Source: Bacillus massilioanorexius
GTDB taxonomy: Bacteria > Bacillota > Bacilli > Bacillales > DSM-1321
Assembly: GCF_902374955.1 (NCBI RefSeq)
Contig: NZ_CABKRX010000060.1
Location: forward strand, 1-30,588
DNA: 30,588 bases
Direction of reading: 5' to 3'
Shown: in pieces, positions 22,547 to 30,588 of the stretch
How positions within the stretch are numbered: the stretch's first letter is position 1
How the letters are laid out: every line of letters begins with the position of its first letter
Translations under genes and position numbers: made by a program
Notes under the pieces: generated by a model
What the model was told of the DNA's origin: nothing
What the model saw: the letters and a program-made list of their open reading frames with translations, nothing else
Database searches by the model: none

Positions 22547-23719
22547 ATGAAAGTACTAATTGCAACTGCATATGACTACCCGCATGCTGGTGGTTTATCC
22601 GTTCACGTTGATACATTAAAAGCTGGTTTAGAATCATTAGGTCATGAGGTAGACGTATTATCTTTCTCTGATGTTTCTCCCGTTTCTCGTAAAATCCTTG
22701 CACAAGGACCAAGCTATATTTTAAACAAAATTAAAAAAGGAAAAGGAATCATTTGGAGTCATAAAATGCGCCAACGTTTCCTTCGTGTCCTTATTGAAAA
22801 CAATAAAAGTAAAAATTACGATATCATCCATGCACAGGATCCTTTTACAACGTTAGCTGCTCTTGAAAGTGGCATTCCAACGGTTTCAACTGTACATGGC
22901 TACATGGCCTTTGAATCGATTTCTAAAGGTTCCATGGATGAAGGTAGTGCAGAAGCTAAAATCATGCAAGATGTAGAAATTCAAGCATATCGTGGGACTC
23001 GTGAGGTTATTACCGTTGATACTCGCTTAAAAGAATATGTGAAAGAATTATCTGGTGTAGAAGGTACAGCCATTCGCAATTTCATTGATATCCATTCTTT
23101 CAAGCCTAATAAAGGAAAGAAAAAGGAATTACGAGCTAAATACGGCATTGATGTGGATAGCGAGGTTTTATTCTGCCCACGTCGTTTAACGAAGAAAAAC
23201 GGTGTTATCTACCCTGCTTTAGCTCTACCAAAAGTTTTAAAAGAGTTTCCTAATACTCATTTAATTTATGCTGGTAGTGGAGAAGCATTAAGTGAAATTA
23301 AAGAGATTGTCGCTCGTGAAGGCATGGAGAAAAACGTTACTCTATTAGGTGCTGTTCCTCATGCAGTCGTACGTGATTATTACGATTTAAGTGATGTTGC
23401 CCTTGTTCCAAGCGTTCACTCTGCTGGTGTTGAAGAAGCTACTTCGATTTCCGCTCTTGAGGCAATGGGCTCTGGTTCCCCTCTAATCGCTTGTGCAGTA
23501 GGTGGATTAAAGGAAATCGTTAATAGTGGAGTAGATGGTATTCTAGTAGAAGAGAAAAACGTTGAAGAGCTTTCAGATGCAATTCTTACTTTATTACGTG
23601 ACCCAGAAGCTGGTGTTGAAATGGCTGCTAAGGCTCGCGCCAAAATCGAAGAAGAATATTCTCATATTGCTGCAGCTAAAAAATATTTAGAAATCTATGA
23701 GAGAGCTTTAAAGAAATAA
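22547..23719 (+). CDS. glycosyltransferase family 4
   Basis: 390 residues with GGAGGAG 7 nt upstream of the ATG. GT-B fold landmarks: YPHAGGLSVHVDTL at 12-25, HAQDPFTTLAAL, STVHGYM, CPRRLTKKNG, YAGSGEAL, and SISALEAMGSGSPLIA followed by CAVGGLKEIV (EX7E-like nucleotide-sugar site). A cytoplasmic enzyme using an activated sugar. Its position between csaB and a MurJ-type flippase suggests it builds or decorates the secondary cell-wall polymer precursor. The specific sugar cannot be determined. Confidence 0.88.
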   Translation: MKVLIATAYDYPHAGGLSVHVDTLKAGLESLGHEVDVLSFSDVSPVSRKILAQGPSYILNKIKKGKGIIWSHKMRQRFLRVLIENNKSKNYDIIHAQDPFTTLAALESGIPTVSTVHGYMAFESISKGSMDEGSAEAKIMQDVEIQAYRGTREVITVDTRLKEYVKELSGVEGTAIRNFIDIHSFKPNKGKKKELRAKYGIDVDSEVLFCPRRLTKKNGVIYPALALPKVLKEFPNTHLIYAGSGEALSEIKEIVAREGMEKNVTLLGAVPHAVVRDYYDLSDVALVPSVHSAGVEEATSISALEAMGSGSPLIACAVGGLKEIVNSGVDGILVEEKNVEELSDAILTLLRDPEAGVEMAAKARAKIEEEYSHIAAAKKYLEIYERALKK

Positions 23720-23776
23720 GGAGCTTTCCTATTTCTGAAAATATCTTGCTTATTCTATGTAAAGTCGTATCATTAC

Positions 23777-23806
23777 AGCCAGCCATCATTTGGTGCCTGG
23801 CTTTTT
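23777..23806 (+). terminator. terminator after the GT4 gene
   Basis: AGCCAG and CTGGCT form the outer stem of a hairpin (with further pairing inside), followed by five T. It separates the GT4 gene from the flippase gene. Confidence 0.75.
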
Positions 23807-23858
23807 ATTCTTTTGAATGAAAGAAAGATTCATTCATCATTCGGGGAGTGACAGATTC

Positions 23859-25382
23859 ATGTCGACGTTGAAAAAGACAGCACTCTGGATTACGTTGTTA
23901 GCTCTGTTTTTAAAGCTATCAGGCTTAATTAGAGAAAAAATCGTTTCTTATCAATTTGGAGTTAGTGCTGAAACCGATGGTTATATATACGCCTTTTCTC
24001 TTGTAACACTAGTCGTTGCAATGATTTCTGGTGGTTTCAACAACGTATTCCTACCTATGTTTTCAAAAATGAAAAAAGAGAATGCAGCAGAAGCCGACCG
24101 TAATGCAAATGGTATTATGAATGCTACTGTCATTCTATTTCTGATTATCTCAGTAGTAGGGATTTTTACTATCCCATACATACTACCGTTTATTACACCT
24201 GATAACATGCGTGCTGGTGCTGAAAGTGTTGCGATTAAAACCATGCAAGTTTTCTTCATTGCTATGGCAGCAATCGCGCTTAATGGAATATTAGAGTCCT
24301 ATTTACAAGGGCGACGAATCTTCGTTCCTGCGCAAATTTCTAAAATACTAGCAACCTTAATGGGTGCGGTATTTGCTATTTTCTTTTCAGGACAATGGGG
24401 CATCTACAGTTTAGCCTACGGTTTTGTAATCGGGACCGTTCTTGGGATTATCATTCAATTTATCTATTTAAGAAAAGGTGGATTTCACTGGTCTCCTTCT
24501 CTTCAAGTAGATCATGACTTTCGTAAATCATTTCTTGTTTTAATCGTTCCTGCCTTATTAAATTCAGTCGTAGGACAAATTAACATGTTCGTAAACAAAA
24601 CGTTTGCTCTTGGAACAACCGATGGCGGAGCTACCTATTTAGATAAAGCATCTTTATTAGTCAGTATCCCAAATACAATTTACGCAACAACGATTGTCGC
24701 GATTATTTTTACCCTATTATCTGAACAAGTAGATGATAAAAAGAAATTCCAAGATACGATGCATATGGGTATGCAAATATCACTTGTAACGTTACTACCT
24801 ATTGCAGTTGGGCTATTTTTGGTTGGTAAAGAAGCAATTGCTTTCATCTACCAAGGTGGTAAATTTACTGCAGCCGATACGCATAATACGTATATCGCCA
24901 TGGTCATGTATCTACCAATGATTGTCGCCCAAGGTTTACAATTCATTGTTTCTAAATCGATGTATGCGCGTGGTTTAACATCCGTCGTTTTCAAGATCAG
25001 TGCTACAACCGTTATCTTAAACTTTGTAATTAACTGGTTGATTGTTGATTCGCTTGGCTATAAAGGTCTAGCTGTAACAAGTTCACTTGTAGCCATCTAT
25101 TTCCTAGTCGTTTCAACTATTGTCATGTATCGAGACTTTGACAAAAGTGAATCGAAACGTTTGCTCGGATTAATCGTACGCGTCATCCCACCAACTCTAT
25201 TAATGGCTGTACCTGTCTATTTACTGAAAAATTTCACACCGCTGAAAGATTGGCCAGCCATCATTCAGCTCGTGCTATTCAGCGGACTAGGAGCCGCTAT
25301 TTATGTAGTCGGATTAAAGATTTTCTATAAAGAAGCTTTCAATAAATTATTGTCCTTGGTTAGACGAAAGAAAGCTGCGTAA
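23859..25382 (+). CDS. MurJ/MviN-type lipid-linked precursor flippase
   Basis: 507 residues from the ATG at 23859, which follows GGGGAG by about 10 nt; an upstream ATG at 23817 would add 14 hydrophilic residues without a good site. An integral membrane protein with about 14 hydrophobic segments. The N-terminus has the family pattern KLSGLIREKIVSYQFG followed by ETDGYIYAF. Other landmarks are LNGILESYLQGRR, YLDKASLLVSIPNTIYA and QGLQFIVSKSMYARG. MurJ proteins flip lipid II. This cluster copy may instead move the lipid-linked secondary wall polymer unit, though the sequence alone cannot distinguish the two. Confidence 0.85.
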   Translation: MSTLKKTALWITLLALFLKLSGLIREKIVSYQFGVSAETDGYIYAFSLVTLVVAMISGGFNNVFLPMFSKMKKENAAEADRNANGIMNATVILFLIISVVGIFTIPYILPFITPDNMRAGAESVAIKTMQVFFIAMAAIALNGILESYLQGRRIFVPAQISKILATLMGAVFAIFFSGQWGIYSLAYGFVIGTVLGIIIQFIYLRKGGFHWSPSLQVDHDFRKSFLVLIVPALLNSVVGQINMFVNKTFALGTTDGGATYLDKASLLVSIPNTIYATTIVAIIFTLLSEQVDDKKKFQDTMHMGMQISLVTLLPIAVGLFLVGKEAIAFIYQGGKFTAADTHNTYIAMVMYLPMIVAQGLQFIVSKSMYARGLTSVVFKISATTVILNFVINWLIVDSLGYKGLAVTSSLVAIYFLVVSTIVMYRDFDKSESKRLLGLIVRVIPPTLLMAVPVYLLKNFTPLKDWPAIIQLVLFSGLGAAIYVVGLKIFYKEAFNKLLSLVRRKKAA

Positions 25383-25390
25383 TATAAACG

Positions 25391-25420
25391 AAGCTGCCAC
25401 TTATATGTGGCAGCTTTTTT
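25391..25420 (+). terminator. terminator of the flippase gene
   Basis: AAGCTGCCAC and GTGGCAGCTT form a perfect 10-bp stem with a 6-nt loop, followed by a T-run. It overlaps the start of the 20-bp palindrome at 25420. Confidence 0.9.
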
Positions 25421-25439
25421 TAATCAAACGTTTGATTAA
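25420..25439. repeat. perfect 20-bp palindrome, copy 1
   Basis: TTAATCAAACGTTTGATTAA, identical to 26830-26849. The two copies bracket the SLH-CAP gene. The symmetry is that of an operator for a TetR- or similar dimeric regulator, but no regulator gene is present. It could also be the footprint of an inserted segment. Confidence 0.75.
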
Positions 25440-25541
25440 TGACATTTCATATCCTAGGCGTTCTGTATGGAGTTTCTTCTTCCATATGATTGATATCGCT
25501 CAAAGACCCCTATTTTCACTCACAAAATAGCTGATTCCAAC

Positions 25542-25577
25542 AAAAAAAGGAACCAAAGTCTTAAACTCTGATTCCTT
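25542..25577 (-). terminator. terminator of the SLH-CAP gene
   Basis: On the minus strand AAGGAA with following bases pairs with TTCCTT (G-U pairs inside, about 13 bp), then seven T. It lies about 20 bp past the stop codon. Confidence 0.8.
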
Positions 25578-25596
25578 CCATGCGTTCTTAAAGTCT

Positions 25597-26598
25597 TTAC
25601 TTTCCAATAAACATCTGTGTCCAATAGTTACCGTTCGCAAAATGTCCCACACCAATATGCGTATAGTTTGAATTCAAGATATTTTTACGGTGTCCTTCGC
25701 TGTTCATCCAAGAATTCATAACCTGCTGTGGTGTTTGTTGTCCTCTTGCGATGTTTTCACCAGCTGCCCAAAATGTAATTCCGTATTTTTTCATCATGTC
25801 AAAAGGTGAACCATATGTTGGACTTGTATGACTAAAATATTTCTTGTTGTACATATCTTCGGATTTAAGTCTTGCCACTTTAGATAAATTCGTGTCCAAT
25901 GTTAATGGCTTCAATCCTGCTTTTGCTCGTTCTTCATTCACTAATGCTGCCACTTGTTTTTCAAAATCACTGATTACTGTTTCCTCTGGAGTAGTTTCTC
26001 CCCCGCCTGTTTTCGCAGCAGCTAACATACGTGAAATGAAGGCAGCTGCATGCTCACGAGTAGCTGGATCATTTGGTTTAAATATGTAGCCATTTCCACT
26101 CTTATAGCCACTAATAATGCCGTGTCCAACCATTCTTGATACGGCTGCTTTTTGTGAAATTTGATTATTATCTAAGAAATTTAACTGACCTACTTTTTCT
26201 GGCACCTTCAAATAGTCCAATGATCGACTAATCATCATAGCCATTTGTTGACGTGTAATATACGAATTTGGATCAAAAGTATTATAAGATGTACCCATCA
26301 CGATCTTCGCTTTGGCCGCTGCATTGATTCCAACTGCAAGCCCTGAACTTTTACTTACATCCTTAAAAACATGCTCTCCCTCTGGTAACTTTAAAGCACG
26401 ATATAAAAACGTCGCAAATTCTCCACGTTTAACTTTGACAAAAGGTTTGTACGTGCCATCAGAGTAGCCAGTTATTACGCCCTGATTAATCATATTCTGC
26501 ATTTCAGTGCTCAAGTTTTCTTTAGCAAAAGCTTGAGATACTGGTAATACAGACATAAATACTAGTAAACTCAATAAAACTGATACTATTTTCTTCAT
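25597..26598 (-). CDS. cell-wall-anchored protein with three SLH domains and a C-terminal CAP (SCP/YkwD) domain
   Basis: 333 residues from the ATG at 26598, which has AAAGGGG 6 nt upstream and begins a clear signal peptide (KKIVSVLLSLLVFMSV ... SQAFA). Upstream in-frame codons lack a ribosome site and are not coding. Three SLH domains lie at about 30-75, 85-140 and 145-200 (GVITGYSDGTYKP, FDPNSYITRQQMA, GIISGYKSGNGY). A short Gly/Thr/Glu linker precedes a CAP domain (about 215-333) with VNEERAKAGLKPL, FSHTSP, GENIARG and HRKNILNSNYTHIGVG. CAP domains of the YkwD type are secreted; their bacterial role is uncertain. The protein is held at the surface by the same pyruvylated polymer as the S-layer. 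It has its own terminator and is flanked by two 20-bp palindromes. Confidence 0.93.
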   Translation of the reverse strand: MKKIVSVLLSLLVFMSVLPVSQAFAKENLSTEMQNMINQGVITGYSDGTYKPFVKVKRGEFATFLYRALKLPEGEHVFKDVSKSSGLAVGINAAAKAKIVMGTSYNTFDPNSYITRQQMAMMISRSLDYLKVPEKVGQLNFLDNNQISQKAAVSRMVGHGIISGYKSGNGYIFKPNDPATREHAAAFISRMLAAAKTGGGETTPEETVISDFEKQVAALVNEERAKAGLKPLTLDTNLSKVARLKSEDMYNKKYFSHTSPTYGSPFDMMKKYGITFWAAGENIARGQQTPQQVMNSWMNSEGHRKNILNSNYTHIGVGHFANGNYWTQMFIGK

Positions 26599-26829
26599 GT
26601 TATACCCCTTTATCTCGTTCAAACTAACATATGATTTCCATTTCAAAGCGAAGAGGAAACAAATTCGCTTGGATGAAATATCAAACATCAGTAAGAACCT
26701 GATTGTTTCAGCTAATCGATGAAATCCTTCATCGATTAAAGCTTCACTGTAAGTTGTAACCTCATAAGAATATAACATCAAAGAAAAGAAAGTTTAACTA
26801 GTTTTCGATAAATTGATTCTATTTATCTA

Positions 26830-26849
26830 TTAATCAAACGTTTGATTAA
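26830..26849. repeat. perfect 20-bp palindrome, copy 2
   Basis: Same sequence as 25420-25439 (symmetry extends to 22 bp here). It lies about 230 bp upstream of the SLH-CAP start and directly behind the ribH stop. The gap 26599-26852 also has a hairpin (AATCGATGAA and TTCATCGATT, 26715-26738) but no gene. Confidence 0.75.
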
Positions 26850-26852
26850 TTT

Positions 26853-27317
26853 CTAGAATAAACGTGATAAATTAGCCATTTCAATAGCTGATACAGCCGC
26901 ATCATAGCCTTTGTTACCCGACTTTGTACCTGCACGTTCGATTGCCTGCTCAATGTTTTCTGTTGTGACTACTCCAAACATCACAGGAATCCCTGTTTCG
27001 AGCGATACAGAAGCAATTCCTTTTGCGGCTTCGTTGCATACATAATCATAATGAGTTGTAGAACCACGAATGACTGTACCCAAACAAATGATGGCATCAT
27101 ATTTCTTAGTATCAGCCATTTTTTTAGCGATAAACGGAAGCTCAAATGCTCCAGGAACCCATGCTACATCAATATCGTCTTCTGCAACACCATGTCGCTT
27201 TAATCCATCTAGCGCACCACCTAATAGTTTGCTAGTAATCAACTCATTAAATCTTCCTACAACAATCCCTACTTTTAAACCTGTTCCAATTAACTGTGCT
27301 TCAAATGTTGTGCTCAT
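26853..27317 (-). CDS. ribH: 6,7-dimethyl-8-ribityllumazine synthase
   Basis: 154 residues, the normal length. It condenses 5-amino-6-ribitylaminouracil with 3,4-dihydroxy-2-butanone 4-phosphate to lumazine, the penultimate step of riboflavin synthesis. Landmarks: VGRFNELITSKLLGGAL, WVPGAFELPF, CLGTVIRGSTTHYDYV (substrate site) and MFGVVTTENIEQAIERAGTK. Last gene of the rib operon; AAAGGAG lies 9 nt before its ATG and overlaps the end of ribBA. Confidence 0.97.
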   Translation of the reverse strand: MSTTFEAQLIGTGLKVGIVVGRFNELITSKLLGGALDGLKRHGVAEDDIDVAWVPGAFELPFIAKKMADTKKYDAIICLGTVIRGSTTHYDYVCNEAAKGIASVSLETGIPVMFGVVTTENIEQAIERAGTKSGNKGYDAAVSAIEMANLSRLF

Positions 27318-27331
27318 CTTCTTTCTCTCCT

Positions 27332-28522
27332 TTATGCTAATAAATGTCCCATTTTCATTTTCTTTGTTTCTAAGTAATACATGTTTTCTTTTACCGCAGC
27401 TACTTGAATAGGCACTCTCTCTACAACTTCAACATCGTACTCCCTCAATGCATCTATTTTTTCTGGATTATTCGTCATTAAGCGAACTTTCTTAATTCCT
27501 AACTCTTTTAAAATATGAGCACTCAATGTATAGTCTCTTAGTTCTGCTGGAAAACCTAATCTTTCATTAGCTTCTACTGTATCGTAGCCTTCTTCTTGCA
27601 GTTCATATGCACGTAGCTTATTGATTAAACCAATCCCTCTTCCTTCTTGTCTCATATATAAAACAACACCCGCTCCCTCATCTTCAATTTGCTTTAAAGC
27701 TCGTTGAAGCTGAACTCCGCAATCACAACGCTTCGAATGAAATACATCACCAGTCAGACATTCAGAATGGATACGAACTAAAACAGGTTCATCCTCCTTC
27801 CATTCTCCCTTCACTAGTGCGATGTGTTCATGATGATCTAACTTATTGGAATAACCGATCATATGAAAATCTCCGTATGAAGTTGGCAACTTAGCTTTTG
27901 CTTCTCTTTTTACAAAACTTTCATTCTGGTAACGATATTTGATTAAGTCCGCTATTGTTATAAGCTTTAATTGGTGCTGTTCTGCAAATACTTCTAAATC
28001 TGGCAAGCGAGCCATCGTTCCATCATCCTTCATAATTTCACAAATGACTGCAACGGGAGTTGAACCACAGATTTTTGCCAAATCAACCGCTGCCTCTGTA
28101 TGACCCATTCTTTCTATAACACCATTCGGCTTTGCAATTAATGGAAAAACATGACCTGGTCTTCTAAAATCCTCTGAAACAGCATCACCATTTAATAGTT
28201 CCAGCACGGTATGAGATCTTTCATAGGCACTTATTCCTGTGTCTGTATCCTTGTGATCAATACTTACAGTAAAAGCCGTTTCGTGATTATCGGTATTTTT
28301 AGCAACCATCGGATGTAGATCTAATTTCTCTGCTATTTCATTGGTAAGTGGCACACAAATTAAACCACGTCCATATGTAGCCATAAAATTAATAACCTCA
28401 GGCGTTGCATGTTCAGCTAAGACAATTAAATCTCCTTCGTTTTCTCGGTCATCATCGTCTACAGCAATAATCATCTTCCCTGCTTTTAAATCTTCAATTG
28501 CTTCTTCTATTGTGTGAATCAT
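27332..28522 (-). CDS. ribBA: bifunctional 3,4-dihydroxy-2-butanone-4-phosphate synthase / GTP cyclohydrolase II
   Basis: About 396 residues from the ATG at 28522 (AAGGATGG about 9 nt upstream); an ATG at 28534 has no site. The N-terminal RibB domain (about 1-200) shows DDDDRENEGDL, the metal-binding acidic loop, plus FRRPGHVFPL and the HTEAAVDLA motif. The C-terminal RibA domain (about 205-396) shows SECLTGDVFHSKRCDCG (zinc cysteines), MRQEGRGIGL and LMTNNPEKI. It supplies both precursors of the riboflavin pathway, from ribulose 5-phosphate and GTP. Third gene of the operon. Confidence 0.97.
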   Translation of the reverse strand: MIHTIEEAIEDLKAGKMIIAVDDDDRENEGDLIVLAEHATPEVINFMATYGRGLICVPLTNEIAEKLDLHPMVAKNTDNHETAFTVSIDHKDTDTGISAYERSHTVLELLNGDAVSEDFRRPGHVFPLIAKPNGVIERMGHTEAAVDLAKICGSTPVAVICEIMKDDGTMARLPDLEVFAEQHQLKLITIADLIKYRYQNESFVKREAKAKLPTSYGDFHMIGYSNKLDHHEHIALVKGEWKEDEPVLVRIHSECLTGDVFHSKRCDCGVQLQRALKQIEDEGAGVVLYMRQEGRGIGLINKLRAYELQEEGYDTVEANERLGFPAELRDYTLSAHILKELGIKKVRLMTNNPEKIDALREYDVEVVERVPIQVAAVKENMYYLETKKMKMGHLLA

Positions 28523-28539
28523 ATAGGACACCATCCTTT

Positions 28540-29178
28540 TTAAAATCCGTTTTGTCGTAAAAAATCTTCTGTTATTGTTTTTTTCTCTTGATTACCTTCC
28601 ATGTTGTAAATGATGTATTTTCCGAGCATGTCATTCTCAACATTTACGATATCGCCTTCTTTTTTTCTACCAATTACCGTTTTCTCTACAGTATGAGGAA
28701 TTAATGAAATCGTTATGATTTGATTCTGAACACCAAACAAAGTTAAGCTAGTCCCATCAATAGCAATGGAGCCCTTTGGAATACAAAATCTCCTTAATTC
28801 CTCGCTTATTTTAATATCATAGTAAATCGCATTTTCTTGTCTTCGCTTACGAATAATCGTTCCAATACCATCAACGTGACCTGAAACAATATGTCCGCCG
28901 AATCTCCCCGACGCACTCATGGCTCTTTCTAAATTTACGAATGACCCAACGCTCACATCGCGTATTGATGTAGCTTTTACCGTTTCAGGCATGACGTCTA
29001 CTGTAAAGGAATCTTTCGTAAAAGAAGTCACTGTTAAACAAACACCATTAACGGCAATGCTATCTCCCAAATGAACATCTTCAACTATTTTTGACGAAAA
29101 AATAGTGAGTTGCATGCTTGTCTTAGCTCTACTAATAGCTTTTACCGTACCGATGTCTTCCACTATTCCAGTAAACAT
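28540..29178 (-). CDS. ribE: riboflavin synthase alpha chain
   Basis: 212 residues. Two homologous lumazine-synthase-product-binding barrels: FTGIVEDIGTV at the start with GRFGGHIVSGHVDG near 90-105, and the second half with IAIDGTSLTLF. It dismutates two lumazines to riboflavin and the ribityl pyrimidine. The ribosome site AAGGTGAAAG lies between the ribD stop and the ATG, consistent with one operon. It is called ribE in Bacillus and ribC in E. coli. Confidence 0.96.
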   Translation of the reverse strand: MFTGIVEDIGTVKAISRAKTSMQLTIFSSKIVEDVHLGDSIAVNGVCLTVTSFTKDSFTVDVMPETVKATSIRDVSVGSFVNLERAMSASGRFGGHIVSGHVDGIGTIIRKRRQENAIYYDIKISEELRRFCIPKGSIAIDGTSLTLFGVQNQIITISLIPHTVEKTVIGRKKEGDIVNVENDMLGKYIIYNMEGNQEKKTITEDFLRQNGF

Positions 29179-29187
29179 TCTTTCACC

Positions 29188-30273
29188 TTATTTCAAAATT
29201 GATGTCATTTTAATATCGTTACCAATCTGCTCAACATGTTCAAATTCAAGAGAAATGGCATCATTCATATTTGTAATCTGTAAATCTGTAAACATGCTTG
29301 GCGCATCTATGCCTCCAACAATTTTGGGAGCAATATATGTAACCAAACGATTTACTTTTCCTGATTTTAGAAAGCTAGAATGGATAGCTTGTCCACCCTC
29401 CACATAAAGAGAAGTTATACCTTTTTGTCCAAGTACTACTAACAATTCCTTAATATCAATTGTTGGCTGAGATAACTTGCATATTTGAACAGGCTTATTT
29501 TTAAAGGCTGCAACTTTCTCATCACTTACATCAGATCCTGTAAAAATCCATGTTGGGCTTTCTCCATCATTCACAAGCTTTTTATCAAGTGGCATTTTCA
29601 AATGCGTATCCAAAACGATTCGAATTGGCTGCCTTCCGTTATCACCATCTCGATTCGTCAAACTAGGATCATCCATCATAACGGTTTGTATACCTACTAA
29701 AATAGCATCATGTCTTCCTCGATCATTATGCACATCTTTTCTTGATAGCTCACTCGTAATCCATTTACTATGACCTGTTTTAGTAGCTGTTTTCCCATCT
29801 AAAGTAACCGCATGCTTCAAGGTTACATATGGTATGTGATGCTTCATATAATAAAAAAATGATTCGTTTAAACGTCTTGCTTCTTCTTCGCAAATCCCTG
29901 TTACAACTTCGATGCCAGCATTCTTTAGCCTTTGAATCCCTTTACCTGCGACTAAAGGATTCGAATCAGTCGATGCTATCACTACTTTCACAATTCCTGC
30001 TGAAATAACAGCATCCGCACATGGTGGCGTTTTTCCAAAATGACTACATGGCTCCAAAGTGACATAAATCGTTCCACCTCTAGCTCTTTCGCCAGCCATA
30101 TTTAGCGCGTGAATCTCGGCATGGTGTTCTCCTGCTTTTAGATGGGAACCCAACCCGACAATTTCACCATTTTTCACAATCACTGCGCCGACAACGGGAT
30201 TTGGAGATGTTTGTCCCTGCGAAGCTTCTGCAAGCTCTAAAGCGATCTTCATATAATACTCATCTTTCATCAT
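29188..30273 (-). CDS. ribD: bifunctional diaminohydroxyphosphoribosylaminopyrimidine deaminase / 5-amino-6-(5-phosphoribosylamino)uracil reductase
   Basis: 361 residues. The N-terminal deaminase domain has zinc ligands in HAEIHAL (His51, Glu53 as proton shuttle) and PCSHFGKTPPC (Cys76, Cys85). The C-terminal reductase domain (about 150-361) has HAVTLDGKTAT, SKWITS and YVEGGQAIHSSFL. Two ATG codons in a row could start it (30273 or 30270); AGGAG fits the second slightly better. First gene of the rib operon, under the FMN riboswitch. Confidence 0.96.
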   Translation of the reverse strand: MMKDEYYMKIALELAEASQGQTSPNPVVGAVIVKNGEIVGLGSHLKAGEHHAEIHALNMAGERARGGTIYVTLEPCSHFGKTPPCADAVISAGIVKVVIASTDSNPLVAGKGIQRLKNAGIEVVTGICEEEARRLNESFFYYMKHHIPYVTLKHAVTLDGKTATKTGHSKWITSELSRKDVHNDRGRHDAILVGIQTVMMDDPSLTNRDGDNGRQPIRIVLDTHLKMPLDKKLVNDGESPTWIFTGSDVSDEKVAAFKNKPVQICKLSQPTIDIKELLVVLGQKGITSLYVEGGQAIHSSFLKSGKVNRLVTYIAPKIVGGIDAPSMFTDLQITNMNDAISLEFEHVEQIGNDIKMTSILK

Positions 30274-30330
30274 CCACTCTCCTATTCATTTGAATTATGG
30301 GAGTTAATAAATTCTCCCCTAAACAAATAA

Positions 30331-30353
30331 CCCCTTAGGCTATTCCTAAGGAG
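30331..30353 (-). terminator. riboswitch-controlled terminator upstream of ribD
   Basis: On the minus strand CTCCTTAGG and CCTAAGGGG form a strong stem with a 5-nt loop, followed by a T-rich stretch. It sits between the FMN aptamer and ribD, the expected place of the transcription-attenuation switch. I did not trace the antiterminator. Confidence 0.75.
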
Positions 30354-30443
30354 TTCGTTGGAGAATATAAACAGATGGCGTCAGCAAATAAACCTTTTGA
30401 AGACTATTTTTTCTTCATTAAGGCTTTTGACCATTTGTTTTAC

Positions 30444-30574
30444 ATCCTTCTCCATCCAGACTATACTGTCGGCTTTGGATTCTCACCAAATCCTACCTGT
30501 TAAGGCTCACGGGCTTAGATAGCTATTCATATATCATCACCGTCGATTGGGACTTTCACCCGACCCCGAAGGAT
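30444..30574 (-). ncRNA. FMN riboswitch (RFN element)
   Basis: On the minus strand the conserved RFN blocks appear in order: ATCCTTCGGGG, GGGTGAAAGTCCC, CGACGGTGATG, AAGCCCGTGAGCC, GGATTTGGTGAGAATCC, CCGACAGTATAGTCTGGATG and GAGAAGGAT closing the P1 stem. FMN binding represses the downstream rib operon. The aptamer looks complete within the window. Confidence 0.95.
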
Positions 30575-30588
30575 AAAACTATTTTGTT

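Noticed and set aside
26599..26781. N-terminal extension of the SLH-CAP protein
   Set aside because: The clear signal peptide begins at 26598 with a good ribosome site; the upstream codons would bury it inside the protein.

Overview
The window looks like chromosomal DNA of a low-G+C, Gram-positive Bacillaceae/Caryophanaceae (Bacillus/Lysinibacillus-like) bacterium. Supporting this are an SLH-anchored S-layer protein, the SCWP-pyruvylating CsaB cluster, a ribDE-BA-H operon behind an FMN riboswitch, AAGGAGG ribosome sites, and Bacillaceae-type hairpin repeats. I cannot name the species.

Left half (1-16.7 kb): an S-layer antigenic-variation locus, all on the minus strand. One complete S-layer gene (13692-16511) has a promoter, signal peptide and three SLH domains, followed by a long Ig-like region. 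Two further S-layer regions (172-2109 and 6729-8519) are uninterrupted reading frames with no promoter, signal peptide or SLH domains. Their homology starts at the same motif (Ser-Ala-Ile-Asn-Ala) and the same 15-16 bp DNA core that lies at residue 309 of the complete gene. Between successive S-layer regions sits an operon of four paralogous tyrosine recombinases (2239-5727 and 8648-12783), in the same gene order both times. The repeating unit is therefore core site, variable cassette, terminator(s), four recombinases, then the next core site. This reads like an integron-style array in which only the cassette behind the constant SLH segment is expressed, and each cassette travels with its own recombinases.

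Details worth attention: the third recombinase of one quartet carries three tandem DNA-binding N-terminal domains; the first recombinase of that quartet has a TGA at a conserved Trp codon; two 28-bp dif-like sites lie upstream of the other quartet; and a 27-bp direct repeat lies downstream of both silent cassettes.

Middle (16.9-25.4 kb): genes that plausibly build the pyruvylated secondary cell-wall polymer bound by SLH domains. These are two GT4 glycosyltransferases, a TagA/WecG-family transferase, a UDP-ManNAc-type dehydrogenase, CsaB and a MurJ-type flippase. Several repeat hairpins lie between them.

Right end (25.5-30.6 kb): an SLH plus CAP-domain surface protein flanked by two copies of a perfect 20-bp palindrome, then ribH, ribBA, ribE and ribD (transcribed leftward as ribD-ribE-ribBA-ribH) behind an FMN riboswitch.
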